DNA of 64,000 bases from Imhoffiella fuscus (GCF_042682685.1 NZ_JBHUHX010000024.1:1-64000), one strand, 5' to 3'; positions 1 to 8,727 are shown, counted from the stretch's first letter. A program made the numbers and translations. Notes: a model not told the origin generated them from the letters alone.

Positions 1-69
1 GTCTGCAGCACCTCCTGTACCGCCCGATTCCGTTCCCGCTTTCCCGCCGCTCCCTCAGCAGAGCGGCGC

Positions 70-97
70 ATTCTAGCGATTCTAGATAGACTGTCAA
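70..97 (-). promoter_or_regulatory. Strong sigma70 promoter with GC-rich discriminator, firing leftward out of the window
   Basis: On the minus strand a perfect -35 TTGACA (92-97) is separated by 16 bp from a near-perfect -10 TAGAAT (70-75), directly followed by the GC-rich stretch GCGCCGC. A consensus promoter with a GC-rich discriminator is typical of stringently controlled rRNA or tRNA operons. An rRNA operon just left of the window is inference; no RNA gene is visible in bases 1-69. Confidence 0.6.
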
Positions 98-119
98 GCC
101 CTATGCGGCACTTTTCGAT

Positions 120-1322
120 TCAGTCCAACCGCACGCGGGCGAACCTGCGTTTTCCAACCTGAAAAACATGTGCTGATCCGGCGGGACAGCAAAGATGCGC
201 ATCCTCGACGCGCTCGCCGTCGATCCGCACCGCCCCCTGGCCAACCATCCGAATGGCCTCGGACGTACTTTTCACGAGTCCGGCGTCTTTCAATAAATTT
301 GCAATCGGCAACTGACCCGATTCGGGGCACGTTAACCGAACCTCGGGGAGGTCGTCAGGCAGGGCGCCCTTCTGGAAGCGCGCGACGAACGCATCGCGTG
401 CCTTCTTCGCCTGGTCAGCACTGTGAAAGCGGCCGACCAGTTCCATCCCCAGCTCGAACTTGATGTCACGCGGATTCGCCCCTTCCGCGACCGCCGCTCT
501 CCATGCCTCAATCTCCGACATCTCGCGAAAGCTCAGCAACTCGAAATAGCGCCACATGAGCTCGTCCGACACTGACATGATCTTGCCGAACATCTCGTCC
601 GGCGCGTCCGTGATGCCGATGTAATTGCCGAGCGACTTCGACATCTTCTGAACCCCGTCCAGCCCCTCAAGGATCGGTAGGGTGATGACGACTTGAGGAT
701 CCTGCCCATAAGCCTCCTGCAACTGACGACCGACCAGCAGGTTGAATTTCTGATCGGTGCCGCCGAGCTCCACGTCGGCCTTCAAGGCGACGGAGTCGTA
801 CCCCTGAATCAGAGGATAAAGGAACTCATGGATTGCGATCGGCTGACCCGATTTGTAGCGCTTCGAGAAATCGTCCCGCTCAAGCATGCGCGCAACCGTA
901 TGCTGCGCGGCAAGTTGGATCAGACCCGCAGCCCCAAGCTCGTTGAGCCATGATGAGTTGAAGACGACCCGAGTCTTCTCTGGGTCAAGGATGCGGAACA
1001 CCTGATCCTGATAGGTCAACGCATTCTGCTGCACCTGCTCGGGCGTCAGCGGCTTACGGGTCGCGCTCTTGCCGGTTGGATCGCCGATCATCCCGGTGAA
1101 GTCACCGATCAGAAACTGGATCTCGTGCCCCAGTTCTTGGAACTGCCGAAGCTTGTTGATCAGGACGGTGTGCCCCAGGTGCAGGTCGGGGGCTGTGGGA
1201 TCGAACCCTGCTTTGACGCGAAGAGGGCGCCCCGAGGCAAGTTTCTTGCGCAGAGCGTCTTCCACTAGGATTTCTTGGGTACCACGCTTGATCAGCGTGA
1301 GCGCACGTTCAAGTGACTCCAT
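120..1322 (-). CDS. tyrS: Tyrosyl-tRNA synthetase
   Basis: Cytoplasmic class I aminoacyl-tRNA synthetase that charges tRNA-Tyr with tyrosine. The 400-residue product has the HIGH-type motif HLGH at residues 48-51, preceded by FDPTAPDL, the KMSKS loop near residue 227, and an S4-like RNA-binding C-terminus after about residue 335. The exact KMSKS motif and the length fit the TyrZ-like subgroup rather than the E. coli TyrS type with KFGKT. The ATG at 1322 begins MESLERAL, a usual start. It is a single gene on the minus strand; the region downstream carries the promoter at 70-97, so tyrS probably ends just before a stable-RNA operon. Confidence 0.97.
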   Translation of the reverse strand: MESLERALTLIKRGTQEILVEDALRKKLASGRPLRVKAGFDPTAPDLHLGHTVLINKLRQFQELGHEIQFLIGDFTGMIGDPTGKSATRKPLTPEQVQQNALTYQDQVFRILDPEKTRVVFNSSWLNELGAAGLIQLAAQHTVARMLERDDFSKRYKSGQPIAIHEFLYPLIQGYDSVALKADVELGGTDQKFNLLVGRQLQEAYGQDPQVVITLPILEGLDGVQKMSKSLGNYIGITDAPDEMFGKIMSVSDELMWRYFELLSFREMSEIEAWRAAVAEGANPRDIKFELGMELVGRFHSADQAKKARDAFVARFQKGALPDDLPEVRLTCPESGQLPIANLLKDAGLVKSTSEAIRMVGQGAVRIDGERVEDAHLCCPAGSAHVFQVGKRRFARVRLD

Positions 1323-1599
1323 CTTCTAGACTGCCGTAATCGAAAGGTTGGCCTGAGGGCAACACAAAGCGATGCAGACTACGATGCTGCTCGATGAGAC
1401 ACAAGAGCCATGCCGGATTACGCCTAGCGGACCCAGGCAAACGCCTTGGGCGCCTTGTTCCTGTGCGGGGTTTGCGACTACACTAGTTGACGCAAAAAAA
1501 CCCGTATTTACTTGATATTGCGATTATTTAATGATGCGCGACTATAAAATCAAACAAACCGAATGGCCGATTCACAAGAAACGCAAGGGTGCTCGGAAG

Positions 1600-1791
1600 A
1601 TGCTTCTCAGGACCCTACTGGCTCTCATAGTAATCGCCGCAGGCTACACGGCCTATGAATGGATTCCAGCAGCCAGCACGGAACAGCTTGCCGAAGCCCC
1701 GACAGACCCGAACATCATCCCGCTCCAGCTCCCACCCACACCGGCAACGGCTGAAGAGATACCCGCAAGCAAGGACGCCTCGAACCCCTAA
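1600..1791 (+). CDS. Small putative membrane-anchored protein, function unknown
   Basis: A 63-residue product with an N-terminal hydrophobic segment (residues 2-20) followed by a proline- and alanine-rich polar tail, as in a single-pass inner-membrane protein. ATG 1600 follows AAGGG at a plausible distance. The frame is open back to an ATG at 1531, but that extension is very basic and AT-rich, so the shorter form is preferred. No family is recognised. It sits alone between tyrS and erpA, which are both on the other strand, and an overlapping non-coding interpretation cannot be excluded. Confidence 0.4.
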   Translation: MLLRTLLALIVIAAGYTAYEWIPAASTEQLAEAPTDPNIIPLQLPPTPATAEEIPASKDASNP

Positions 1792-1884
1792 CCGCGTATC
1801 GACGCTGTCCCCGGAAGCTCCCGCAGGAATCGACGCGATTCGAACCAAATCTCAATTCGATAGAGCCACGCACATGCCCTCGAA

Positions 1885-2235
1885 TCAGGAGGAAAACGAT
1901 GACCCACAACCACAGGTTGTCGTGGCGTTCGGATTCCTGATGACGAACTGGGCACCGTGAAGCCCTTCCGTATAGTCGATTTCCGCACCGGTCAGATATT
2001 GCATGCTCATGGGATCGACGAGCAGGGTTACGCCGTCGGTCACGACCTCAGTGTCGCCGTCCTGAACCTCTTCGTCGAAGGTGAAGCCGTACTGAAAACC
2101 GGAGCAGCCGCCGCCCTGAATATAGACGCGCAGCATCAAGGCAGGATTCCCCTCTTCCTTGATCAAGTCCGCAACCTTGGAGGCTGCGGAAGAGGAGAAC
2201 TGAATCGGGGCATCGAGAACAGCTTCAGCAGACAT
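1885..2235 (-). CDS. erpA: A-type iron-sulfur cluster insertion protein ErpA
   Basis: Cytoplasmic carrier that hands assembled Fe-S clusters to apoproteins. The 116-residue product has the family's three conserved cysteines: one in GGGCSGFQYGF and two in the C-terminal CGCGSSF. The start is taken at ATG 2235 (MSAEAVLDA); the frame continues upstream to 2268 but those 11 residues are unlike the family. It is the last gene of a minus-strand group argC - coiled-coil protein - erpA, 80 bp after its neighbour. ErpA rather than IscA is chosen for the overall sequence and for the absence of other isc genes nearby. Confidence 0.92.
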   Translation of the reverse strand: MSAEAVLDAPIQFSSSAASKVADLIKEEGNPALMLRVYIQGGGCSGFQYGFTFDEEVQDGDTEVVTDGVTLLVDPMSMQYLTGAEIDYTEGLHGAQFVIRNPNATTTCGCGSSFSS

Positions 2236-2315
2236 GACTAACTCATCCTCATGATTGGGTGGACGCAATGGAGATGCGTCTGATTCGCCCTTAGTTCAAG
2301 CTCACCCAGCAATCC

Positions 2316-3032
2316 TTAAGGCGAATCCACCGACCAGGGAAACACCGCCGAGGTCGAAATCAACTGCTTGGTTGAAGGTTCGACGTCGACGACGATCGAA
2401 TCAGGCTCGAAGCCCGCCGGCAGTTCGAACTCTCCGGTCAGATTCTGCATATGGTCGAAGTCCATCTTCAGCTCGGCGGGATCAGCGAACGGCAGGTCTT
2501 CCAAACTCAACGAAGCGGCCTCTCCTGCCTGTCGTCCGTCCAGGCGTAGCCGGATAGCACCTTGCGAGCGGCCAAACTCAGAAAGAATCTGCGCGGCTGA
2601 AAAGGAATAACGAAAGACGCGCTCCTTAGCAGTCGGGACAAGACGAAACCCAGACACCTGAACGGCGCCTTTACCTCCTTTTTGAATCAAGCGCTTGAGG
2701 TAAGACAGCTCCCTGGAGAGCGACAGATTGTCACCCAGCGCCCGCCTCAGCTGCTCCTTAAGAACTCGACTCGACTCAACGTCGATCTGCTGGGCGCGCT
2801 CCAGAACGAGGCGCTGACGCTCCGAATCCTCCAGTCTCGCCTTGACCTCGTCCAATTCGCGACTCAGATCGCGTCGCTGCAGACTTAGATTCGCAACCTG
2901 CATGCCGACTGTTGTGGAGACGCCCCCACCCCGCCCGAGGTCGTATCCGAGCCCAAAGAGAATGGCGAGCAGGAGGCTGACCGTGCCGAAAAGCAGCAAT
3001 CGCCGCGAGAAACAGCGTGCGGAATTGGGCAT
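2316..3032 (-). CDS. Membrane-anchored coiled-coil protein (DUF6776-like)
   Basis: The 238-residue product has a basic N-terminus, one transmembrane helix (about residues 10-32), then a heptad-rich coiled coil (about residues 45-115) and a C-terminal globular part ending in a region probably outside the membrane. It resembles the uncharacterised gammaproteobacterial family found next to argC and erpA, which I recall as DUF6776; the family number is from memory. Only 9 bp separate it from argC upstream, so the two are probably cotranscribed. No enzymatic motif is visible and the role is unknown. Confidence 0.75.
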   Translation of the reverse strand: MPNSARCFSRRLLLFGTVSLLLAILFGLGYDLGRGGGVSTTVGMQVANLSLQRRDLSRELDEVKARLEDSERQRLVLERAQQIDVESSRVLKEQLRRALGDNLSLSRELSYLKRLIQKGGKGAVQVSGFRLVPTAKERVFRYSFSAAQILSEFGRSQGAIRLRLDGRQAGEAASLSLEDLPFADPAELKMDFDHMQNLTGEFELPAGFEPDSIVVDVEPSTKQLISTSAVFPWSVDSP

Positions 3033-3041
3033 TGTCCGCGA

Positions 3042-4070
3042 TCAGGGCAGCAGGGCCACAGACTCCAACCCCATCGACTCAGGCATCCCGAACATGAGGT
3101 TCATGTTCTGAACGGCCTGCCCGGCAGCCCCCTTCACCAGATTGTCGATCACCGACTGCACGACGACGACGTCGCCCGCCCCTGGCCGGGCAACCGCGAT
3201 CCGACAATGATTCGCACCACGCACCGAGCGCGTATCCGGGTGACCACCCGGCATCAGGTCGATGAAATGCTCATGCGCGTACCGCTCGGCATAGAGCTGG
3301 TCGAGATCGACGCCCGGATCGGTCAGCCGGGCATAAAGCGTCGCCTCGATACCACGAATCATCGGCAGCAGGTGGGGAACGAACGTCAGATTCACCTCGA
3401 CCCCAGCGAAATGGGCCAGATTCTGAGTGATCTCGGGCGAATGCCGATGCCCCATCACGGAATAGGCCTTGAAGCTCTCGCCGACCTCGGCCATCAGTAG
3501 CCCAGTGCTCGCCTTACGCCCGGCCCCACTAACACCCGATTTGGCATCCGCGATCACCCAGGCCGGGTCCACCACACCCGCCGCGAGCAGAGGCAGCAGG
3601 CCGAGGGTCACGGCGGTGGGATAGCAGCCCGGATTGGCGATCAAGCGCGCATCGCGAATGGCCGCGCGATTCAGCTCGGGCAACCCGTAGACCGCCTCGG
3701 CCAGGAGTTCGGGGCATTGATGCGGCATGCCATACCAACGTTCCCAAAGGGCGGGATCCTTGAGCCGGAAGTCCGCAGCCAGGTCGATGACCCGCGTTCC
3801 CAGATTCAGCAGATCCGGCACCGCCTGCATCGCGGTCCCGTTCGGCGTGGCGAAGAAGACTAGGTCGCAATCGCCGAGCACAGAGGTATCCGGCTCGGTG
3901 AAACACAGATCCACCTGTCCCCGCAGATGAGGAAAGAGATCGTCGACACGCTGGCCGGCCTCGCTTCGCGAGGTGATCGCACGCAAGGAAACCTCAGGGT
4001 GGCGAACCAGGATGCGCAGCAGTTCCGCCCCAGTGTACCCCGTTCCTCCAACGATCCCGACCCTAAGCAT
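3042..4070 (-). CDS. argC: N-acetyl-gamma-glutamyl-phosphate reductase
   Basis: Third step of arginine biosynthesis: NADPH-dependent reduction of N-acetylglutamyl phosphate to the semialdehyde in the cytoplasm. The 342-residue product opens with the Rossmann motif GIVGGTGYTGAELLR and carries the active-site cysteine in NPGCYPTAV. Family length is usual (about 340-345). ATG 4070 begins MLRVGIVGG, a standard start. It heads the minus-strand operon argC - coiled-coil protein - erpA, separated from the next upstream minus-strand gene by the terminator at 4182-4201. Confidence 0.96.
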   Translation of the reverse strand: MLRVGIVGGTGYTGAELLRILVRHPEVSLRAITSRSEAGQRVDDLFPHLRGQVDLCFTEPDTSVLGDCDLVFFATPNGTAMQAVPDLLNLGTRVIDLAADFRLKDPALWERWYGMPHQCPELLAEAVYGLPELNRAAIRDARLIANPGCYPTAVTLGLLPLLAAGVVDPAWVIADAKSGVSGAGRKASTGLLMAEVGESFKAYSVMGHRHSPEITQNLAHFAGVEVNLTFVPHLLPMIRGIEATLYARLTDPGVDLDQLYAERYAHEHFIDLMPGGHPDTRSVRGANHCRIAVARPGAGDVVVVQSVIDNLVKGAAGQAVQNMNLMFGMPESMGLESVALLP

Positions 4071-4181
4071 CTCGCCCCCTCACCCACGTTGACGGACTCA
4101 CCGAGTCCACCGAAAAAGATAGATCGCCGAGACAGAGATTCGCCTCAACGCACATGAAAAACAAAGGCCACGCAAAAAACG

Positions 4182-4201
4182 AAAGCGGCCTAAGCCGCTT
4201 T
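4182..4201 (-). terminator. Intrinsic terminator
   Basis: An 8-bp stem AAAGCGGC / GCCGCTTT with loop CTAA lies 3' of the minus-strand gene ending at 4320. A-rich sequence on the plus strand at 4174-4179 gives a U-run in the minus-strand transcript; the plus strand also has TTTT, so it may work both ways. Confidence 0.75.
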
Positions 4202-4319
4202 TGGATGACTCACCGACCGATCCCTGTTTGCGCCTGCCGACAGCCAGCCGCCACTCGGTCGAGAATCGCTGGTCGAACGCCAGGCTCGACCAAGAATCAA
4301 CGCCATGCCCGACGCCAGA

Positions 4320-4691
4320 TCAGGAGCAGCCGCCACCCGACGAAGAGCTGGAACCGCAGCCGCTGCATCCGCCGCCCATCTGAGGCAGGTTATTGAACAC
4401 GAAGGTGGCGTTACCGTCCTCGTTGTCGACGAAGTCGATCTCGACACCGCGCAAGTGCTCCAGCGTCGCATCGTCGACGACGACCTTAAAGCCCTCGAAG
4501 GGGAGCACGCCATCGTCATCGTTGATCACATCGGTAAAGGTCATACCGAAGCTGATCCCGCTGCATCCGCCTGCCGTCGCGAAAACGCGGACACCCTGAA
4601 CACTGTCGTCGACCTGCTTGAACAGATCCTGCATTTTCACCTGAGCCGGCGAAGTCAGCGTCAGATCCATCTCATTCAGCACTGCGGACAT
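4320..4691 (-). CDS. HesB/IscA-family Fe-S carrier with Cys/Gly/Ser-rich tail
   Basis: The 123-residue product is an A-type Fe-S scaffold/carrier: the core includes TAGGCSGISFGMTF with the first conserved Cys. The normal CxC tail is replaced by a longer Gly/Ser-rich tail with four cysteines (CSGCG ... GGGCS, residues about 107-122). It differs from erpA at 1885-2235, so this genome has at least two paralogues. The gene is alone on the minus strand, with its own terminator 120 bp downstream. Such extra A-type proteins are known in sulfur-oxidising phototrophs; its specific client is unknown. Confidence 0.85.
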   Translation of the reverse strand: MSAVLNEMDLTLTSPAQVKMQDLFKQVDDSVQGVRVFATAGGCSGISFGMTFTDVINDDDGVLPFEGFKVVVDDATLEHLRGVEIDFVDNEDGNATFVFNNLPQMGGGCSGCGSSSSSGGGCS

Positions 4692-4780
4692 GTCGAAAAC
4701 CTCTGAAAAACGTAAAATCTGCCTTCAATCGCAGAAGGCTAGCAGAAACCGATCAAGCCATTCTAGCGCAAAAAACGGGG

Positions 4781-5302
4781 TTAAGAGCCGAGCTGAAATT
4801 GGACGCTCAGAGACGCCAGGTGGCGCTCGGCGTCGATCAGATGCCGCCCCCAATGCCGATCGTAACCGATCGACCAAGCGGCAACGGCGTCCTCAGGATC
4901 CTGACCGAACAGGCTAAGCCCTTGCTGCAGCTCGTAATAGATATCCGTCAAATCGTCGGCGAGACTACCGGTCATCGCTTCCGCGCCCTCGCTGAAGCCA
5001 TCGAACTCGAGCCAATAACTATCGCGATCGGCCAAAAGGCTGCGAAGTCTAACGAAAAGATCGAAGCGGACGTCGAGATCCACGACCTCGGGCCGCTCGA
5101 AAGAGCGCCCCGGCGCACTGATGGAGGCGATGGCCGCATGCAAACGCGGCAGGAGTTCGGCGACCTGCATCAACCAGGCATCGCGATCACCGGAACAGGC
5201 ATCGATCAGGTCACAATAGCGGCGTGCGAGCACTGCCACTTCGCGATGCTCGTGGTGAGCAGCGAAATCGAGGAGCCGAGCGGTCTGAGTGATTGCGTTC
5301 AT
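4781..5302 (-). CDS. DUF5063-type conserved protein
   Basis: A 173-residue soluble, acidic, mostly helical protein (MNAITQTARLLDFAAHHE start). It resembles the uncharacterised DUF5063 family of gammaproteobacteria and Bacteroidetes, including the conserved stretch around DDLTDIYYELQQGL. There is no signal peptide or membrane segment. It is encoded between the HesB-like gene and rubredoxin on the same strand, 68 bp upstream of the rubredoxin stop, so cotranscription with rubredoxin is possible. No function can be assigned. Confidence 0.75.
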   Translation of the reverse strand: MNAITQTARLLDFAAHHEHREVAVLARRYCDLIDACSGDRDAWLMQVAELLPRLHAAIASISAPGRSFERPEVVDLDVRFDLFVRLRSLLADRDSYWLEFDGFSEGAEAMTGSLADDLTDIYYELQQGLSLFGQDPEDAVAAWSIGYDRHWGRHLIDAERHLASLSVQFQLGS

Positions 5303-5370
5303 GCATGAGAGTGTAGCCGAGAACGAACGAATTGAGCGACAGCTTGGCGTTCACTGCGTCACAAGATCGA

Positions 5371-5535
5371 CTAGATCTCGACCATGTCGAACTCTTCCTT
5401 ACCGACACCACACTCCGGGCACTTCCAGTCGGCAGGAACATCGTCCCAGCGCGTTCCAGGGGCGATGCCATCCTCGGGCCAGCCCTTGGCCTCGTCGTAG
5501 ATCCAACCGCAAACGATGCATTGATAGGTCTTCAT
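5371..5535 (-). CDS. rubA: Rubredoxin
   Basis: A 54-residue one-iron electron carrier. Iron is bound by four cysteines in two CxxC knuckles (C6-C9 and C39-C42), and the middle contains the typical WIYDEAKG and PEDGIAPGT segments. The frame extends upstream to 5688, but ATG 5535 (MKTYQC) gives exactly the standard rubredoxin length. It is divergently placed relative to thiD; the linkage of rubredoxin with thiDE and hemL recurs in gammaproteobacteria. The redox partner is not shown by the sequence. Confidence 0.96.
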   Translation of the reverse strand: MKTYQCIVCGWIYDEAKGWPEDGIAPGTRWDDVPADWKCPECGVGKEEFDMVEI

Positions 5536-5781
5536 ACTGCCACTGCTCCAGACCGGGGAACGGGGACGCGCGGACTCGTCGAACGCCATGATCGACAAGC
5601 GCAACGACGCCGGGTTTAAATTGGCCTCAAGAATCGGGGATCGGCAACCGGATTTCAACACGGCGGCCAACCGCTGGACCGCCCCCATCGGACCATCGCG
5701 TCCACCCAGGAATTGCGCCCCTCAGCTCGCCCAGCAGAAGCTGACCCGCCAAACCCAGGCTCCCACGAGGACTGAAGCAGT

Positions 5782-6588
5782 ATGAAAGACAGCGTCGAGC
5801 GCCCAGTGGTGCTCTGCATCGGTGGTCACGACCCAAGCGGCGGGGCCGGCATTCTGGCCGACGCCGAAGCGATCCAGGCCGCCAAGGCCTTCGCGGTTAC
5901 GGTGATCACCGCATTGACGGACCAGGACACCTGCGGACTGCGGCGTATCTTCCCCCAACGGCCGGAGCAGATCGCCGACCAATGCCGCCACCTCATCGCC
6001 GACAGCGCGCCTCGGGCCATCAAGATCGGCCTGATCGGCAACTCGAATATCATTCGAACGCTCAACGAGGTGATCGATAAGAATCCCAAGCTCCCGGTGG
6101 TGCTCGACCCCGTGCTGGCCAGCGGCACCGGCCAGACCCTCGTCGACGCGGCCCTGCTCAACCAGCTGCGCTATCACCTCATCCATCGCTGCCGCCTGAT
6201 CACGCCCAACCTGCCGGAGGCGCGGACACTCACCGACGCCCATACACCGGAAGACTGCGCCAAGCGTCTGCAGACCTATGGGGCGCGCTGGGTGCTGATC
6301 ACGGGCACGCACGACGAGACTCAAGAGGTCGTCAACCGTCTCTACGGACCCGATGGATTCCAGCAGGAATGGAGCTGGCCCCGGCTGCCGGACACCTATC
6401 ACGGCTCCGGCTGCACGCTGGCGAGCGCGATCGCCGCACGACTCGCCTGGGGCATGGAGATGGTCGAGGCGGTCGCGTCGGGGCAGTTCTACACCTGGCA
6501 GAGCCTCCAGCACGCCTTCCGCTCTGGACGCTGCCAGCTGACACCGAACCGGTTCCACGACTTACATCCATCCGACACGGCCCGATGA
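5782..6588 (+). CDS. thiD: Hydroxymethylpyrimidine/phosphomethylpyrimidine kinase
   Basis: Phosphorylates HMP and HMP-P for thiamine synthesis in the cytoplasm. The 268-residue ribokinase-fold protein shows GGHDPSGGAG near the N-terminus, GLIGN and VLDPVLASGTG in the middle and the ribokinase-type anion-hole motif YHGSGCTLASAIAA near residue 210. Its stop overlaps the thiE start (ATGA at 6585-6588), indicating translational coupling. No TPP riboswitch is seen before it, unlike thiC at 51413 in this window. Confidence 0.95.
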   Translation: MKDSVERPVVLCIGGHDPSGGAGILADAEAIQAAKAFAVTVITALTDQDTCGLRRIFPQRPEQIADQCRHLIADSAPRAIKIGLIGNSNIIRTLNEVIDKNPKLPVVLDPVLASGTGQTLVDAALLNQLRYHLIHRCRLITPNLPEARTLTDAHTPEDCAKRLQTYGARWVLITGTHDETQEVVNRLYGPDGFQQEWSWPRLPDTYHGSGCTLASAIAARLAWGMEMVEAVASGQFYTWQSLQHAFRSGRCQLTPNRFHDLHPSDTAR

Positions 6589-7220
6589 ACCAGACGCTCG
6601 ACGGCCTCTATGCCATCACGCCGGACGCCTCAGCCAGCCCCGAGGCCTTGACCACGCTGGTCGCCCAAGCGATCGAGGGCGGGGCCAAAGTCGTCCAGTA
6701 CCGCGACAAGCACTCAGACCACGCGGGGAGGAAGGCCCGCGCCAGCGCACTCCTGGCGCTGTGCCGAGCATCGGGCGTTGCGCTGATCGTCAACGACGAC
6801 CTGGAACTGGCGCGGAGCCTGGGCGCGGACGGCGTGCATCTGGGCCGCGACGACCCCGATCCAAGAGAGGCACGCGCCCTGCTCGGCCGCCAAGCCATCA
6901 TCGGGGTCTCCTGCTACGACGACTTCTCCCGAGCCGAGGCGGCGGCCGAGGCCGGCGCCAGCTATGTCGCCTTCGGCAGCTTTTTCCCCTCGACGACCAA
7001 ACCGAACGCCGTGGCGGCCGACCCCGGCCTTCTCACCCTGGCCCGAGAGCGCCTGCCGATACCACCAGTTGCGATCGGCGGGATCACGCCACAAAATGGC
7101 GGGCTATTGATCTCGGCGGGCGCCCGGATGCTCGCGGTCGTCAGCGGCGTCTTCGCGCAGCCCGACATCGCCTCCGCCGCCCGCGCTTACACCACCCTGT
7201 TTCCGAAGGAGACCTCCTGA
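6585..7220 (+). CDS. thiE: Thiamine-phosphate synthase
   Basis: Joins HMP-pyrophosphate and thiazole phosphate to give thiamine phosphate. The 211-residue TIM-barrel protein shows VVQYRDK, LIVNDDLELA, GVHLGRDD, GVSCYDD, YVAFGSFFPSTTK and the phosphate-binding PVAIGGITP segment, all typical of ThiE. ATG 6585 overlaps the thiD stop by four bases. The frame runs open further upstream as a shadow of thiD. Its own stop overlaps the hemL start by one base (TGATG). Confidence 0.96.
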   Translation: MNQTLDGLYAITPDASASPEALTTLVAQAIEGGAKVVQYRDKHSDHAGRKARASALLALCRASGVALIVNDDLELARSLGADGVHLGRDDPDPREARALLGRQAIIGVSCYDDFSRAEAAAEAGASYVAFGSFFPSTTKPNAVAADPGLLTLARERLPIPPVAIGGITPQNGGLLISAGARMLAVVSGVFAQPDIASAARAYTTLFPKETS

Positions 7221-8503
7221 TGAGCCGATCCCACGACCTCTTCGAAGCCGCCCAGCGCCATATCCCTGGCGGCGTCAATTCGCCAGTGCGCGCGTTTCGC
7301 GGGGTCGGGGGCGACCCGGTCTTCTTCGAGAGCGCATCCGGCCCCTATGCCTTCGACGCCGACGGCAAGCGCTACATCGACTATGTCGGCTCCTGGGGGC
7401 CGATGATCCTGGGCCATGCCCATCCCGAAGTCCTGGCCGCCGTGCGCGAGCGTCTCGACAAGGGCCTCTCGTTCGGCGCCCCGACCGAGCTCGAAACCGT
7501 CATCGCCGACAAGGTCTGCGATCTGCTGCCGAGCGTGGACATGGTGCGCATGGTCAGCTCCGGCACCGAGGCGACCATGAGCGCGCTGCGTCTGGCGCGC
7601 GGCTACACCGGACGCGACAAGATCGTGAAGTTCGAGGGCTGCTACCACGGCCACGCCGACTCGCTGCTGGTCAAGGCCGGCTCGGGCGCGCTCACCTTCG
7701 GCGAGCCCAACTCCCCCGGCGTCCCGGCGGCCCTGGCCGAACTCACCATCACCCTGCGCTACAACGACATCGAGCAGGTGCGCGAGACCTTCGCCCAGAT
7801 CGGCTCCGAGATCGCCTGCATCATCGTCGAACCGGTCGCCGGCAACATGAACTGCATCCCGCCGGTCCCCGGCTTCCTCGAAGGGCTGCGCGAGGTCTGC
7901 GACCAGTACGGCTCGGTCCTCATCTTCGACGAGGTCATGACCGGCTTCCGCGTGGCGCTCGGCTGCGCCCAAGGCAAGTTCGGCATCACGCCCGACCTGA
8001 CCGCGCTCGGCAAGGTCATCGGCGGCGGCATGCCGGTCGGCGCCTTCGGCGGCAAGAAGGAGATCATGTCGCACCTCTCGCCGATCGGTCCCGTCTACCA
8101 GGCCGGCACCCTCTCCGGCAACCCGATCGCCATGGCCGCCGGCCTCAAGACCCTGGAACTGATCTCCGAGCCGGGCTTCTACGACCGTCTCTCGGCCAAG
8201 GTCGAAACCCTATTGAAAGGGCTCCAGGAGCGCGCCGATGCGGCGGGCGTGCCCTTCAGCACCAACCAGGCCGGCGGCATGTTCGGGCTCTTCTTCACCG
8301 CCGACAAGGTGACGAACTACGAACAGGCAACCCAGTGCAACCAAGAGCACTTCAAGGCCTTCTTCCACGGCATGCTGGAGCGCGGTGTCTACCTGGCCCC
8401 CTCGGCGTTCGAGGCCGGCTTCGTCTCCATCATGCACGAGGACGCGCACATCCAGGCGACGCTGGACGCGGCCGCCGAGACCTTCAAAGCGATCGCGGGC
8501 TGA
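7220..8503 (+). CDS. hemL: Glutamate-1-semialdehyde 2,1-aminomutase
   Basis: PLP enzyme that converts glutamate-1-semialdehyde into 5-aminolevulinate, the precursor of haem and (bacterio)chlorophyll by the C5 pathway. The 427-residue product begins MSRSHDLFEAAQ, contains GGVNSPVRAF, the SSGTEATMSA segment, and the PLP lysine in LGKVIGGGMPVGAFGG near residue 265. ATG 7220 with GGAG seven bases upstream follows thiE directly. C5-pathway ALA synthesis agrees with a gammaproteobacterial phototroph. A long hairpin (8594-8648) follows the gene. Confidence 0.97.
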   Translation: MSRSHDLFEAAQRHIPGGVNSPVRAFRGVGGDPVFFESASGPYAFDADGKRYIDYVGSWGPMILGHAHPEVLAAVRERLDKGLSFGAPTELETVIADKVCDLLPSVDMVRMVSSGTEATMSALRLARGYTGRDKIVKFEGCYHGHADSLLVKAGSGALTFGEPNSPGVPAALAELTITLRYNDIEQVRETFAQIGSEIACIIVEPVAGNMNCIPPVPGFLEGLREVCDQYGSVLIFDEVMTGFRVALGCAQGKFGITPDLTALGKVIGGGMPVGAFGGKKEIMSHLSPIGPVYQAGTLSGNPIAMAAGLKTLELISEPGFYDRLSAKVETLLKGLQERADAAGVPFSTNQAGGMFGLFFTADKVTNYEQATQCNQEHFKAFFHGMLERGVYLAPSAFEAGFVSIMHEDAHIQATLDAAAETFKAIAG

Positions 8504-8593
8504 CGGATCCGACTCCACACGGAAGAGACGGACGACACGGATGGACGACCGTCTCGCTGAACTTGGTTGATTGAAGGCAAGGGTTGATTGAAG

Positions 8594-8648
8594 ACAGGCC
8601 GGTCGCCGCCTCGTTTCGGGACGCTCCCGCAGGCGGCGACCGACCTGT
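8594..8648 (+). terminator. Long stem-loop after hemL
   Basis: The arms GGTCGCCGCCT (8601-8611) and AGGCGGCGACC (8631-8641) pair perfectly, and flanking ACAGG / CCTGT extend the stem. It is followed by a short T-containing run (TTCTTACGTT). Probable terminator of thiD-thiE-hemL. Confidence 0.55.
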
Positions 8649-8680
8649 TCTTACGTTGTAGAACTCGCACTATCAAACGA

Positions 8681-8727
8681 TCGCCCTCTCAGGGCGACGA
8701 TCGAGGAACCTTCGGGTATACCGAAGG
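8681..8727 (+). promoter_or_regulatory. Two consecutive hairpins in the prpE leader
   Basis: Hairpin 1 is TCGCCCT-CTC-AGGGCGA (8681-8697). Hairpin 2 is CCTTCGG-GTATA-CCGAAGG (8709-8727). The second ends 29 bp before the prpE start, just ahead of its ribosome-binding site GGAGGAG (8744-8750). Neither has a T-run; a role in mRNA stability or protein binding is possible but unproven. Confidence 0.45.

Noticed and set aside
6761..7219. N-terminal extension of the hemL frame through thiE
   Set aside because: The extension is Arg/Pro-rich out-of-frame thiE sequence; hemL has a good start at 7220.
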